A stretch of DNA of 64,000 nucleotides. Origin: Tachypleus tridentatus (taxonomy: Eukaryota; Arthropoda; Merostomata; Xiphosura; Limulidae). The position numbers and the translations under genes are program-made. Positions 23,049 through 34,775 of the stretch are shown in pieces; position 1 is the stretch's first letter, and each line of letters starts with the position of its first letter. The stretch lies in contig NW_027467782.1 in assembly GCF_004210375.1 (NCBI RefSeq), positions 23,601,276-23,665,275 of the forward strand, in the 5' to 3' direction. The notes beneath the pieces were generated by a model. That model did not search any database. It was not told where the DNA came from and saw only the letters and a list, made by a program, of their open reading frames with translations.

Positions 23049-23074
23049 CACAATTTGTAATCACTCTTTACTAA
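23049..23074 (-). CDS. 26-bp microexon of the unidentified minus-strand gene
   Basis: Minus strand: a good pyrimidine tract and acceptor (TTTCTGTTGTTCTTGCAG), 26 bp encoding LVKSDYKL plus two bases, then donor TG|GTAAGG. The split codon TG|T joins exactly in phase to the exon at 22215-22716. The small size makes it easy to miss with automated prediction. The case rests on splice-site quality and phase match. Confidence 0.5.
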
Positions 23075-23077
23075 CTG

Positions 23078-24079
23078 CAAGAACAACAGAAATGTGTGCA
23101 TGTCTGCACAAGAGGCACACATGAGTATGATTTTCCATCTGCTTTGATGTGGATTTCACTGCAATCTGTGTTGCAAGTTCTATTCCTGATTTGAGTTAAA
23201 TGACCAGAAACTGATAAAGGAGTCAAAGTTGTAAAGCAATTGAGAGAAATACAATAAAACTGGATACCTGGAAGATTTACTTCTACTTTGGAAGAACTCA
23301 TATGAACATCTCTGAAGACTTCAATCCTTCTTCCAATGGTGTATGACAACTATTACTTTTTAGAATATTCTTATTTACCTGTGAGATAGCAAAATATACA
23401 TGAACAAACACAATAACTTCTAAAATATAGTTAAAATGGTTCACTGAAAAATTTAATGTTAAAATAACAGTTGAAAACTCTCTGGGCCAAAAAATTAAAA
23501 ATATATCACTTTAAGCTGGAAAAATTTCTTTAAACTTATTCTATACTCAAATGTTTTAAGAAAACTAAATGAACAATGTATATAATAATGGATGACACAA
23601 AAAGGTTACATTACAGAAAAATTAAAACTCTTCACACAAACACTCGAAATGTAATCTATTCAGAACCATGTACCTCAAAGCTAGGGTGTATATGTATCCC
23701 CTCACTAGAAAGACAAACAAATACTGAGATGAAACATTGCAATAATAAGTGTACTTTTCAAGAGTTAGGAAGGAAAGACTAGCATGGGAAAAAGAATAGA
23801 TAAGTGTGATAGAAGAAGGTGCAAGAGGTAAAATCTGAATAGATATCTAAATGACAGAAACCACAGGTTAGAAGAAGGAAATACTTTCTAAAAGAAAGAT
23901 GGTACAAAGAGCAAGAAGCCAACAGATTTAATGGGACGTGTGTGAAAGTATACAAAACCATATTAAGGTGGAGCTTGGCAAGGAAGTTGATGAAGCATGA
24001 AGGAAAGGTGAAATGTTGTAGACAAGGCTGCCCGATCAAAAGTAATGGTGAAGACCAGCAAACCACGGTTGAACAGTGA
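23078..24079. other. Intron-like sequence, possibly another exon
   Basis: A minus-strand frame 23071-23349 begins YTIGRRIEVFRDVHMSSSKV. It might be an exon ending at AGAA|GTAAAT near 23288, but its acceptor is weak and its phase does not join the exon at 26858-26930. The part from about 23780 upward may already belong to the DIRS-like element. Confidence 0.3.
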
Positions 24080-25400
24080 AGCAAAAAAGGCTGAAAGATG
24101 TTTTACAGTACAACAGTCAGGAAAACAGGAGTAAAGGATGGACCAAAGAGAAAGGAACCATTACTTATATTTATACAGACACAAAGTGAAAAGGAATAGG
24201 AACAAGACAAGAAGAATGTTACTACCAGATAACTACCACAAGTGAAGACAAAGGGACCAGTTCCTTGAGTTGAGAAAAGATTTATCACTGAGGGCTAATG
24301 ATCCCAAGAATTACTCCATTGGTCTTGCAAGGCCCACTGGCAGAAGTACACGACCCAAAGGAGTAAGGAGTTCCAGAAAAACCAGACTTTCCAGAAGTAA
24401 TAGAACCATTCATACAGTGCAAAAAATGTAAGTATTAATGATTACACACTCCACAATTTGCAAGCAAAGGGGAAAAGGCTAAGCTCGGCTGAGATGATAG
24501 TTGAAGAAGATACCAAGGTATTCTAAATAGTAGCCTCCTGTAAATGAAGAAAGGTGTTAAAAGAAGATACCATCTGGAAATGGATTAAGAGGAGCTACTC
24601 TTCAATGTAGAAATGGAATCTCAGTTCCATGCTGTAAAGGTTGCAAGTGAGGGTCTTCCTCATTCAATTTAACATATGAGGAGCAAGCATTGTGCTGAAG
24701 GGAAGAGCATAAAATTGAAAAACACAATTGTGATGAACAAACTGTATCAAATGTCTAGAGGATGGGGCAATCAGGATGTGGTCATCCACAGTTCAGGTGA
24801 AAATGGCCAATGGAGAGAAAAGAGATCTTCTATCTAAAATTATGGAACAGCCAACGATCAGTTGAAGGACAATAGGTGTTACTGGACACCAGCCCCTGGT
24901 CTTCTTAAGGAGCACAAAGAGACAAAAGTATAACCCAAAAAAGTTTTATACCTCCTTGACAGTATCTTTGGCCACAAGATCTTTTATCACATCCTTGAAA
25001 ACAAAGATAGATTGTGGGTCTGAAGGAGTAGAAAATAAAATGAGAAGAGAAAAAATGAAGTGGAAAGAAAGAAGGTGGGTGAGAACTTGTAGAGTCAACA
25101 TGTAAGTGCAGAAGAGTGACAAACAGATGTGTGTCTATTGGGCATGACCAAACAGGATAGTTGCTGACAAGACATGCAACAAATCTGACACTGAGTAGTG
25201 GGAGGACAGGAAGAAGGGGAAAGTTTTAGAGGTGAAACAAATATATTAGAATAGACTGAGCCTGTCAAGGAACAGCAAGGCTGTGAAAGATGAGAAATCA
25301 GAGAAAGTAAATAAGGCTGATGCCAAGCTGCTTTGGTCCATGGACTGCAGAGAATTAAGAACACCACTAAAGACATCAGGTCAAAAAAAGGATAAGAAGT
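24080..25400 (-). mobile_element. DIRS-like retrotransposon remnant
   Basis: The minus strand carries a decayed reverse transcriptase of the DIRS/Ngaro type (see the pseudogene entry). Purine-rich sequence on the plus strand extends in both directions with long, poorly conserved minus-strand frames (25095-25376, 24103-24288, 23779-24084) that I take to be the rest of the element. Terminal repeats were not found, so the limits are approximate. Confidence 0.55.
24590..24965 (-). pseudogene. DIRS-like reverse transcriptase
   Basis: In one minus-strand frame: LLKKTRGWCPVTPIVLQ (family pattern KKTGGWRPVIDLSxLN), then DDHILIAPSSRHLIQFVHHN, then CVFQFYALPFSTMLAP (family pattern FQFRALPFGLxxAP), and HFYIEE followed by a stop and LLLIHFQ, where the active-site YIDDWLLL is expected. 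Thus the catalytic pair is changed to EE and followed by a stop, and further stops occur after IFT and MLN. It is dead. DIRS elements are usually mobilised by a tyrosine recombinase instead of a DDE integrase, but I could not identify that gene here. Confidence 0.65.
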
Positions 25401-25474
25401 AGGTAGTCATGCAATGGTAAGGACTGTATCCTGACCAAACAGGTCTCAACAGTAGAACTAAGTAAGTAGGGTAC

Positions 25475-25579
25475 AATATATATGTAAAAATGGCTGGTAT
25501 GGGTTGAGAAAACTCTATGTTGTTCGCTCCTCTACATAGAATTTTCTCAACCCATACCAGCCATTTTTACATATATATT
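25475..25579. repeat. Near-perfect palindrome, Penelope-type terminus
   Basis: Left arm 25475-25520 and right arm 25534-25579 are complements with a single mismatch over 46 bp, around a 13-bp spacer (TGTTCGCTCCTCT). The arms contain ATGGCTGGTATGGGTTGAGA, the type of end sequence seen in the Penelope-like fragments at 9049, 17195 and 39119. The spacer matches the segment that follows the hammerhead GAAA in such elements. Confidence 0.9.
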
Positions 25580-26058
25580 TTTCTCTACAAGTGGGTTTTC
25601 TCATCATCATGAATCAAACAGGGTACAGGTCATCATGGTCAAAAGAGGGGAATAAATCTCTAAAAATCATTCTGAAGCACAATGAAGTACCTCAGACATA
25701 AAGTATAGAAAGGAAAAATACCATAGGAGGGTGCGGAAAAAGAAATTGCAAAAACTGGGAACTAAAGAGCTAAACAGAGGAGAAGGGTTCACTCTCTAAG
25801 CAGATACAGATCTCAAAAACTGATAATCTAAAAAAGGGAAAGAACAAACAGTTGTAAGTTAGGACATGGAAATGTGAAAGTCAAGGCATGTGGGAACATA
25901 TGCAAAGCTATTCAAAAAAAGGAATCAGCATGAACCCTACTGTCAGGTGAAGAAGAAAGCATTAAATAATCACAAGGATTAGGATCATTGAGGAAAGAAC
26001 ATGATGATCACAAGACACTGGTTGAAGAGAATGAAAGCAATATGATGCATGATGGATT

Positions 26059-26214
26059 CCACAAAATGCTGTACAAAGGTAGCAACCTCCTCCACAATAA
26101 ACAAGCTTCCCCACAAAATGCTGTACAATGGTAGTAACCTACTCCATAATGAACAAGCTTCCCCACAAAATGCTGTACAATGGTAGTAACCTACTCCATT
26201 ATAAACAAAGTATA
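26059..26214. repeat. 52-bp tandem triplication
   Basis: Three copies of a unit starting CCACAAAATGCTGTACAA and ending near AACAAGCTTC, exactly 52 bp apart (26061, 26113, 26165). The second and third copies are the most alike, differing at a few positions. It lies at the edge of the DIRS-like region. Confidence 0.9.
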
Positions 26215-26857
26215 AATAAAACTTGTGTGCGTAACACATCACCCATACAAGACATATTTGAAGTAATTATCCCTTGAAAATTCAGGACAAAAATTAAAGC
26301 TTTTGTAACAACAACAACAACAACCAAAAAAAAGCAAATCAATGTTTCATAAAGAAATAAAAATCTCATCCAACTCAACTCAAAAATGTTTTAACAGGTC
26401 TGCTGAGGAAATGAATGAAGTTATCACGAGTGCAAGCATATAGGGGAATTTACTGCACATGTATGTTGTGTTGCCCTCCTTTTGTTGGAGAACTATTGTT
26501 TCATGATGTCATCATGGTCCACATTAAACACACAACTTTAGATAGGATTTAGCACAAGGCTAGTGGCATGTAAATCTGATAGACTGACATGTGAGCGAAA
26601 TAGCAGTTTTGTGTATGATAGCAAGTATTCTCTCAGTAACTGTCATGTTGTGCTAAAAGCAAATTTAGTAACTATTTTAACTTGTGTTCTCACTTGGAAA
26701 TGCATTGGTCCTATTAAATGAGCATACAAATTTACATATTAATTATTTTTAGGTAAAAATACTAGATACATGTGTGAACATAAATGTGGTTGTTTATAAG
26801 GAGTTTTGAGCATCAGGAAAAATTTTAATATAATTAATATTGAAAGGATACACTTAC
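26215..26857. other. Intron-like sequence
   Basis: Contains an (AAC)n tract near 26310-26322. No gene seen. Confidence 0.4.
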
Positions 26858-26930
26858 AAACAGTGCTACAGCAAACAACATTGTTTTTCTCCAACATGAT
26901 AGTTTCCCATAAGCTCTGAGAGTTAGACAC
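26858..26930 (-). CDS. Internal exon of an unidentified minus-strand gene
   Basis: Minus strand: acceptor AATATTTTATATTAG, 73 bp, strong donor TTT|GTAAGTGT. In phase 0 it encodes VSNSQSLWETIMLEKNNVVC and then CSTV plus one base. This joins in phase to the exon at 28603-28710 if that exon uses its GTGTAA donor. A second frame is open, but the chosen one gives the more protein-like sequence through the preceding exons. No family recognised. Confidence 0.62.
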
Positions 26931-27934
26931 CTAATATAAAATATTAATTTTAATATTATAGATATTTTATTTCATGGGTACATGAACAATATAATAAGTT
27001 TTACAATACATGACAAATGTGTGTTATGAGTCATAAAGATATATATACCAATAGTTTATGTTCTAGTTTCTATAAAAAACAAAGATATACTGGACATTTA
27101 GTCAACAGCTTCAAAACAAATCAAGTTTTTGCATCTGATTCAACAAGTAGAAATAAAAGTTTATAATAAATATTAAAAACACAGTAATATCAAAATACAT
27201 CTTTCATTACAGTATTGCCTTAAAACTCCAACACCAACATTAAAACCTGAAACAGTTGGATCACAATCTTCTGATTAACTTAAAAATAAACATTAAGTGT
27301 AACAATATAATGATAGGTACAATAAACATAATACATACACAGATTCAATATATTTAAGAGAAGATATTATAAAGAAAGGATCAAAGATAAGTACAAATAT
27401 TGCATCTTTTAAAATAATAATAGCAACCAAATAAAAACAATGAGAAACTGTTAATGGTTAAATATGAAGGGGTTGATGTTATTAGAGGCTTTCTTTAATA
27501 AAAGCTCCATAATCTAGAGTTGAGAATTTTTAGTTAAACTTTTCAAAAAATATGGGGTAGTTGTTATTCTCATTGTATAACTGGATACAAGGACTCAGCT
27601 AGATTATTTAAGTGATATCTACTCCTAGTTAAATTCCATGTGTTCATTCATGTATTTGTAGGTAGCATGTAGACTGTCTCCAGCTTTAACTCATTAGTAC
27701 AACATAATACAAAGAAGAGATGTTAAACTTGAAATTATAATGTATACTAAACAATAACTACAAAGTATAATTGATATGTCTGTAATTAAAAATAAAGTTT
27801 TTAATCATATGATGAGTATCCACACTAGTGAGGACTTCTCAACAGAACTTAATATTTTATTGTATAAATGTGTATTTTTTATATACTGTCCCTTTTATCC
27901 AGTACACAGGAATGGTGCTTCTATGTAAATAATG

Positions 27935-28058
27935 TAATGAAATATGTATACTTCACAGACAGTAAACAAATTTGTGACTGAATTAGGAAAATAATCTAAT
28001 GAAATATGTATACTTCACAGACAGTAAACAAATTTGTGACTGAATTAGGAAAATAATC
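27935..28058. repeat. 62-bp tandem duplication
   Basis: The unit starting TAATGAAATATGTATACTTC occurs twice, at 27935 and 27997, with essentially no differences, so the duplication is recent. An independent duplication follows directly at 28115. Confidence 0.93.
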
Positions 28059-28114
28059 TCTACTATCTTTAAAGTTCACTCATCTAGTTTTATTTTATTT
28101 GTTATCTTGTACTT

Positions 28115-28220
28115 ACAAAAAACTGAGAGTAAGCATTCATTGACAAAACTACATGAGTGAACAAACCTACAGAAAACTGAGAATAAGCATTCATTGACAA
28201 AACTATGAGTAAACAAACCT
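28115..28220. repeat. 54-bp tandem duplication
   Basis: The unit starting ACAAAAAACTGAGAGTAAGC is repeated at 28169 with small changes and a 2-bp length difference. It is older than the neighbouring 62-bp duplication. Confidence 0.88.
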
Positions 28221-28602
28221 ACAAAAATGCTTGAACAATTTAGAACTTATTAAAACAAGTGCAGTCTTCAATAGATCCTAGGGTGACAAAAGTATACATA
28301 AAAAAAGTTCTCAATATTTGTTTCCCCTTTTCCAAATGTGTTGTTGAATCACTTGAGAGGAAATTTAAACTCATAATGTCCAAGCAGTTAGTAATAAGTA
28401 CACCAAAACCTTTTAGACTTTAGAAAGTGAAAATAAAAACAAGTTGGCTGGTGTGATGTTTATTCAACATTAAATTCATAGATCCAAATAGATATTTATA
28501 AAAAAGGAATTCACACATTTACACTTATAATGCACTTAGTAAAACTGCATGGTTGTTATATTAAACTAAAGAAATTCACACTAAAAAAGTAATACTTTAC
28601 AC

Positions 28603-28710
28603 ACAAAAACTCGCATGTTCATCCTGATTAAGGTCTGCACAGTAAAGTGATAAACTCTGACCATCCAGGTTAAAATCAACCCACAGATCTGAATCATATG
28701 GTTTTTGAAC
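28603..28710 (-). CDS. Internal exon of an unidentified minus-strand gene
   Basis: Minus strand: acceptor CATTATTTTTAATAG, then VQKPYDSDLWVDFNLDGQSL and SLYCADLNQDEHASFC, then a donor TGT|GTGTAAAG. A GTAAAG two bases further would shift the phase. The Asp/Asn/Leu-rich sequence is clearly coding-like. It starts in phase 0, which matches the 36541-36611 exon if that ends at CGA. A longer competing minus-strand frame covers the same bases but looks less natural. Function unknown. Confidence 0.62.
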
Positions 28711-30130
28711 CTATTAAAAATAATGTGTTGCTTATAAATATAAATAGTAGTGTGTGTAAATTTATGCATATATACACCCACCCCTAAAAGCAAATTATAC
28801 CACATATGAAAACATAAGCTGATAGAATTGTAAATGTGAAACGTGGTACACACCGCATATGTTCTTGAACATTTTAAGGGTTTTATTGACAAATTTAATA
28901 TTATCTTAACAAAGACTAGTGTCTGCATATTAAAACTTAGCTGACTTAACCTGTCATGAGAAATCACATCTTCTGCCTCCAACACAAACCTTTGTTACAT
29001 AACAGAAGCATAAAGTTTTACAGAAATTTGTGTATCTTAAATATAAATATATAAAAACACATTAACCTTATAATTACAGGCACCTTTATACTGTGCACAT
29101 CATAAGAATTTATGTTCTAACATTCCAAAATTAATAAAGCAATCTTATTATCAATGAAGTTAGTATTACAGTTTACATTCTAGTCCAAAGTTTTATATTA
29201 TCTATGTTTTAATTTCTTTATTTAAAAACAACCCTTAAAGGAGAAATCTTAAAATTCAGTTTGATGAACAATTTCACAAAGTTTTAACTGTTAGATTTTC
29301 TAGCTGTGAGTTAGATATAGCAAGTACACAGAAAGAATCTAGATTAACTGCTCTGTTTACACAGTCTTTGTTCAAGCTACTTAGGAGACACTGGAAGGAA
29401 AGAGAAATAAATTTCTTTGGATTCTAAAACATCAAAATATTAAATTTTGTGACAAAGTAAAAACTTACTATTAAGAATATAACATCCTTTGATGAAAAGT
29501 TAAAATGTATGTATATTTTTTTCTACTTTTAATTTTAAATATTTCATTGCACAATATGTTGATGGTAACACTCAAAATATTCAAATTCTGAGTGCAAATA
29601 ACTAGAATACAAAAATAAAGAACCTTTAATTAAAATATTATTATTTTCGGTTTGCAAGTTATTTGTAATCTTTAACAAAATTTTGCCAGGCATTGTGAAG
29701 ATATATTAAGAAAGCTCAGAATTATCATATTGTTGCACTGTTTGTCATATCTCAATACAAACTATGCCAAATGGCCTATCCATAAGGTGAAATAAATGAA
29801 AGGATAATTTAAGAAAAATTATAATTTTTAATCCTCTAATTACTAAGTGTCCATGAACCACATGTACCCTTTTAATACATTTTTCTAAACTATTTATCCA
29901 TCATATTACTTGTGAGCCTACAACCTTCCCAGAAAACAATTAACCACAAATATCATTAATATTGTAGTTAATATCACATTGTCTTTACACAGAAGATGAG
30001 TGATTCTCCAAAACTTGTGGTAAGCTCTTTAGTCTGATAGTTGTAATAGAAACAACTATAAAATTATTCAATATTATTAATACATAAATAGTATTTACAC
30101 AACATAATAATTATTTTTAAAATTATCTAG
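28711..30130. other. Intron-like sequence
   Basis: AT-rich without recognisable genes or element ends. Presumed start of the large intron between the exons at 36.5 and 28.7 kb. Confidence 0.4.
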
Positions 30131-30362
30131 TTACAGCAGGTAACTAATAATAAATGTTACAACAGGTGACTAATAACAAACGTTACAACAGGTAATAATA
30201 ACAAATGTTACAACAGGTAATAATAACAAATGTTACAACAGGTGACTAATAACAAATGTTACAACAGGTGACTAATAGCAAACGTTACAACAGGTGACTA
30301 ATAACAAACGTTACAACAGGTGACTGATAACAAACGTTACAACAGGTAATAATAACAAACAC
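30131..30362. repeat. 22/26-bp minisatellite
   Basis: About nine copies of a unit near AACAGGTGACTAATAACAAA plus CGTTAC. Some copies are 26 bp; shorter ones lack GACT. Copy subtypes alternate, which suggests block-wise expansion. Confidence 0.9.
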
Positions 30363-33000
30363 TGATCACATTTGTATGTAAAAACTAACAATTTTTCTTC
30401 ATACAGTTAAGGGTATGATTTTTAAAATCCTACAGCAGCTACCTTATTTTAATTTTGTTCAATTGAATTGGCCTGGAAAGGAGTACAATTTATAAATTGG
30501 AGTACCTGAATTTAATAAAAGCTGTTTAACATTTGTTCCAACAAAAAAATAAAACTACATTACCTATAGAACAAAGGTCAGAAAAAGCATTTAACATTTG
30601 CAAAAAACTAAGATCAAACTGAGAATTCAAGTCTTGATGAGGAGATTAAAAATTGTTGTTCCAGTCTTAAACATTTTCAAGCACAGCAATATATATGTCC
30701 CTAATTTTGAAACTGACAGATAAAGAGGAAAGCAGCTGGTCAACAGCAAAGTTTCAGGTTATTCTTTTCAACTGATACTCTTGTAATAAACCTACAAAGC
30801 AAAGGTATGGAGCAGATTTTGTGATAACAGGATGTAACTAGTGAATTCATTAACAACTGGCCAACATGATAAGAATGGTATTAAATCTGTAAACTACATG
30901 TCAGCATGAATACTGCAACTGAGTCAAGAGAATTAACTATGTACAACAAGATACATACATACACATTTATTAATGACTATGATCTCTAAAAGCTCAAGTA
31001 GCTAGAATGGTGACATTTTTTTTAAAAATCTGAAAACACAACTTTTATTAAGACTCAACTGGTTTCCTACCTTTTAACTAAAAGTTCTAAAAAGGGTTTT
31101 AATAGACATTGCTTATTCATTTTATTTTTATTTTATATATTTTTGAAAGCTAAACAGAGGTTATCTAAACTATCTGTCCCTAACTTTTACATGACAGAAG
31201 ACAGCTAATACACAGTATCTACTAATGGTCTATTGATATAAGACCAAGTAGAGACCATGATTCTTAGAGTGCAACTATGTTCCCAAAGTCTGGAGAAACA
31301 TTGTTTCGTAACTGCCATTAACTGGTGTTACACAAACCACTAAGCGACGACCAACCATAGACTTTTACATAAAAAGAGAAAATATGTTACTGTGTAACAC
31401 TAGGGGAATTCAGGATATTTCAAAACATATTTCCTTACAGAATTAGAACTTAAAACTTACATACTATTAAGATATAGATTATTGGCTAAGTTTTCATGCC
31501 ATAGTAACTGGAATAACAAAAGGTGAGACACAAACTCTCCATCATCCATAGTAAGCAATAGCCAGATTGAAAGAGTTAAACTTAAGCACCTTGCTTCATG
31601 ATTCATTTTTATTTCTAATAATATTTTAGAGTAATCAAAATTTTATTTCTTAGTATATAAACAAACATAAATATCTTATTCTAATAAAATACATCCTAGT
31701 ATCATATATTGTTTCAGACTTCTGAACAGAGAAAAAAAGCTAATTGTGAAAGTGTTGTTGAACTAAACTAAGAGTTGACAAAACTTAATTTTGAGAAAAA
31801 AGAAAGATATAGTATTTTCAGTAAATTTTAAATTCCTGATATGTTTCTTTCTTTCTTATGGCCACATTTTTCAATTTTCAAGTTAGATTTTATGAATGAA
31901 TTAAAGAAAAACAAATGATTTTTCAACTATTTGTTTTCTATTACAAAGTTTCAAGAAATAACATCAAGTTTAAAGTATATTATATCTACGTACTGATATT
32001 CACCACTTGTCATGCTATCAAATGCTTATGACAAAACTGAAACCTTTACTAAAAAAACAACTTTATGCAATTATAATAAAACAGTTAAACTTCCTTAAGG
32101 CAGTAAGCTTGCAAGAACTTAGAAATTATATTTTTATTTAAAACATAACAGAGCTTCTTAAGACATGTTAATGCACCAAATATATACTTGTAACAGTCTT
32201 GTAGCAAACTACCCACAGTTGTTTGTTCAATACAAACTGAAATTCTGATGTATCACTGCTCACATGTATTCTGTCTTACACACTTTACATTTTATAAACT
32301 GGTTTTGGCTAAATTTATGTTCCTGCACCTTGATGTAATTTTTATAGCAAATTAGTTTGTTGTTAGTGTGAAAGTATATATACCCCTTGTCTTTCATTAC
32401 AAATATTAAATATTATAAATTCAAACAATTATTTATCTGTTAATAAGAACTAGAGTATACAAATAATTACTAAACATTATATATCAAATTTATACACACC
32501 TAGTAACCACCAAAAGTAACAGATTTGCAGATGAATGAATACACCCTATGTTCAAAGAAAGAAAACACAATAGTTAATTAATAACCTGCCTATAACTAAA
32601 TAAATGTTTCCATAGCTAATACAAAAATCTATGACAAGTCAAATTTTGTATACATGTATAAAGAAGTAACATATCACTTAATATATGATTAAGAACTGAA
32701 ACTATTAGTGTTTGGAGAAACTCCATAATTACAGAATTGACAAAAGCAAAGACAAGTTTGTTTTGCAAATACTTGTGAAACATACAGCTGTCTTTATTTT
32801 TCTCAATTCTATGTTACTTGACAGGTTTTTACCTTATAACAGTAATTATAAATTTTTTATTAGACAACTTATTTTCAGATGTTTATAATTACTTCCCATT
32901 TATATTTGTGACAAAACTAGTAACTCTACCTGCTGTCATTTTCAACTTTCTTAACTCAACTAACAACAAAATATGGATGTTGCAAAAATGGGAATATGAA
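30363..33000. other. Intron-like sequence
   Basis: No exon or element recognised over this stretch. Local poly-T and AT tracts only. Confidence 0.4.
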
Positions 33001-34400
33001 GAAACATCAATCTTGGTCATCCAAAGTTTCAAACAAAAAAGAACATTGAGAAGTGAGAAAACTCATCACTATAAACTGAGGAAGGTCTAGAAACATGAGA
33101 CAGAATGATGACCAAATCCCCCAGTGCTACGGGATATGAGAAACAGATGAAAATAAAATTTTGGGAAAGGGTGATAAATCCTTTTGACAGTAACTTTGCC
33201 TGAAAGGTTTGGCATTGCCTTAGACAAATATAAGAAAGAAGAGAAGGGATAAGAATGGAAACAACAGAGGATGAAGAATTATGAGTTTTATCAATGGATA
33301 AAACTTGGCAGAACAACTTCCAGAACTTTATAAAGACTTTCTTTTGGGTTTCAAGGGCCAGGAAAGCAGAATTCACACTGTCATGAAGGTTACCATTTTA
33401 ACAATATGATTATAATTGTGCTTTAAATTGACAAATGAGTACACAGTATTAATGTTAAGAGCTTAATTTGCAAAATAAATAAAGACAGTATTCAGAAACT
33501 ATTTTGGTGTATTTCTAATTATTTAATAAAATATATTATATGTGTATCAATAAAACATCAACTGTCCAAGGCATGTTTTCAATTTCACAAATGTTTGGAA
33601 TAATTTTCACTGACATAAATATTCTATGCACAAAAAGATCAATGTCCCAGTCTGTGTCACATTTCCATTTCTTCTTTGACTTGATCCAATCATGGTTTTT
33701 CTCTTAATGACCTTTCAGAATAGATTCAGTTTCATCTCTACTGCTGCAGGTTTCACATTTTTCATCACTTGAGACTTCTAGGGTTTGTATGTCAAAGCAC
33801 AATCGTTTTTCTCTTTTTTCAGTTAATCTAGGTTTTCTCACTTTTATACCAATTTTTACTTTTGTTTAAATTGTAACTTTTCTGTTTCCAAATGCTTTTC
33901 TCACCCCTTTCACAAATATAATACTTTGTAGAATGATCTAGACTTACAGCACACTTCCAGTATGCTTATTAGCATCATAAACTACTTTTTGTGTCGTGTG
34001 TATCCTTTTGCTTAGGGCATTCTCACCTTGGAGTTCACTGAGATTCCAGTCTCCACACTAGTTTGTCCATGTGACAAGACAGAAAGAATCTTCCATCACA
34101 CTCTACAAATTTGGATACTTTATAAAGTGCTTTTCCAAAAAATGCATCTGCTCTTTTATTCTCCAAGTTGAAATCACTAAATGTACTGAAATTAGCCATG
34201 AACTCATTGTGAAGAAACTGAGTAAACTCTTCTGTGATTTCATCAGTGTTTATTTTAACTCTGTCAAATTCAACAAAGGAGTTGAGAATCTTATTCAATT
34301 TCCTTTAAGAAATGTAACACTTTACAACAGCAAGACTTGCTGGGAAAAAGCAGATATTGTCTCTCACTACAGCTTATTATAATTAGCACTTTTTCAACAA
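33001..34400 (-). other. Unassigned possible retroelement remnants
   Basis: Two minus-strand frames stand out by length and composition: 33029-33376 (115 codons, with NSSSSVVSILIPSLLSYICL) and 34035-34298 (87 codons, with RADAFFGKALYKVSKFVECD). The second is overlapped by an equally long plus-strand frame (34071-34382). None has a splice context and I recognise no domain. The purine-biased plus strand resembles that of the DIRS-like region at 24-25 kb, so decayed retroelement sequence is a guess. Confidence 0.25.
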
Positions 34401-34624
34401 CGTCTTGGCCATTGCTAGTAATTCTATTCTATACTGTATTCTGAACACCATTTTTGTGCTTGTCACTTAGTTCTAGTTAAGAAAGAAGCCTTGTTGAAGA
34501 AAACCTAATGTCGATTTTATTATAAGCCAAGAGATCATCTTCCTGCAATTTATATCAATCCAATTTGAGCTTTGTATTCAATGTTTTCAATATATCTGGT
34601 TTCATAACAAGATTGAGCAGTTTT

Positions 34625-34775
34625 TTTTATGACAAGAAACCTACTTGAAGTAAAAATGTATCTCAAGGCAGGCCCTGTGGATATTAAAACATTTATTAAC
34701 GTGACCTAAGAAGGTTTAAACGTTGTCCTCTACTTTATTTTAATAAAAGTTTTAACACCCGAACCAGTCATCCTA
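34625..34775 (+). repeat. Penelope-type terminal repeat fragment
   Basis: Contains GACAAGAAACCTACTTGAAG, then GTGACCTAAGAAGGTTTAAA, then CGTTGTCCTCTACTTTATTT and AGTTTTAACACCCGAACCAG. It is the same order as the terminus at 17140-17215, with a diverged stem II and GAAA changed to TAAA. The element body is absent. Confidence 0.6.

Noticed and set aside
23289..23350. Minus-strand exon YTIGRRIEVFRDVHMSSSKV
   Set aside because: It joins the 26-bp exon in phase, but its acceptor is weak, several donors are possible and it does not join the exon at 26858-26930. Left as a possibility only.
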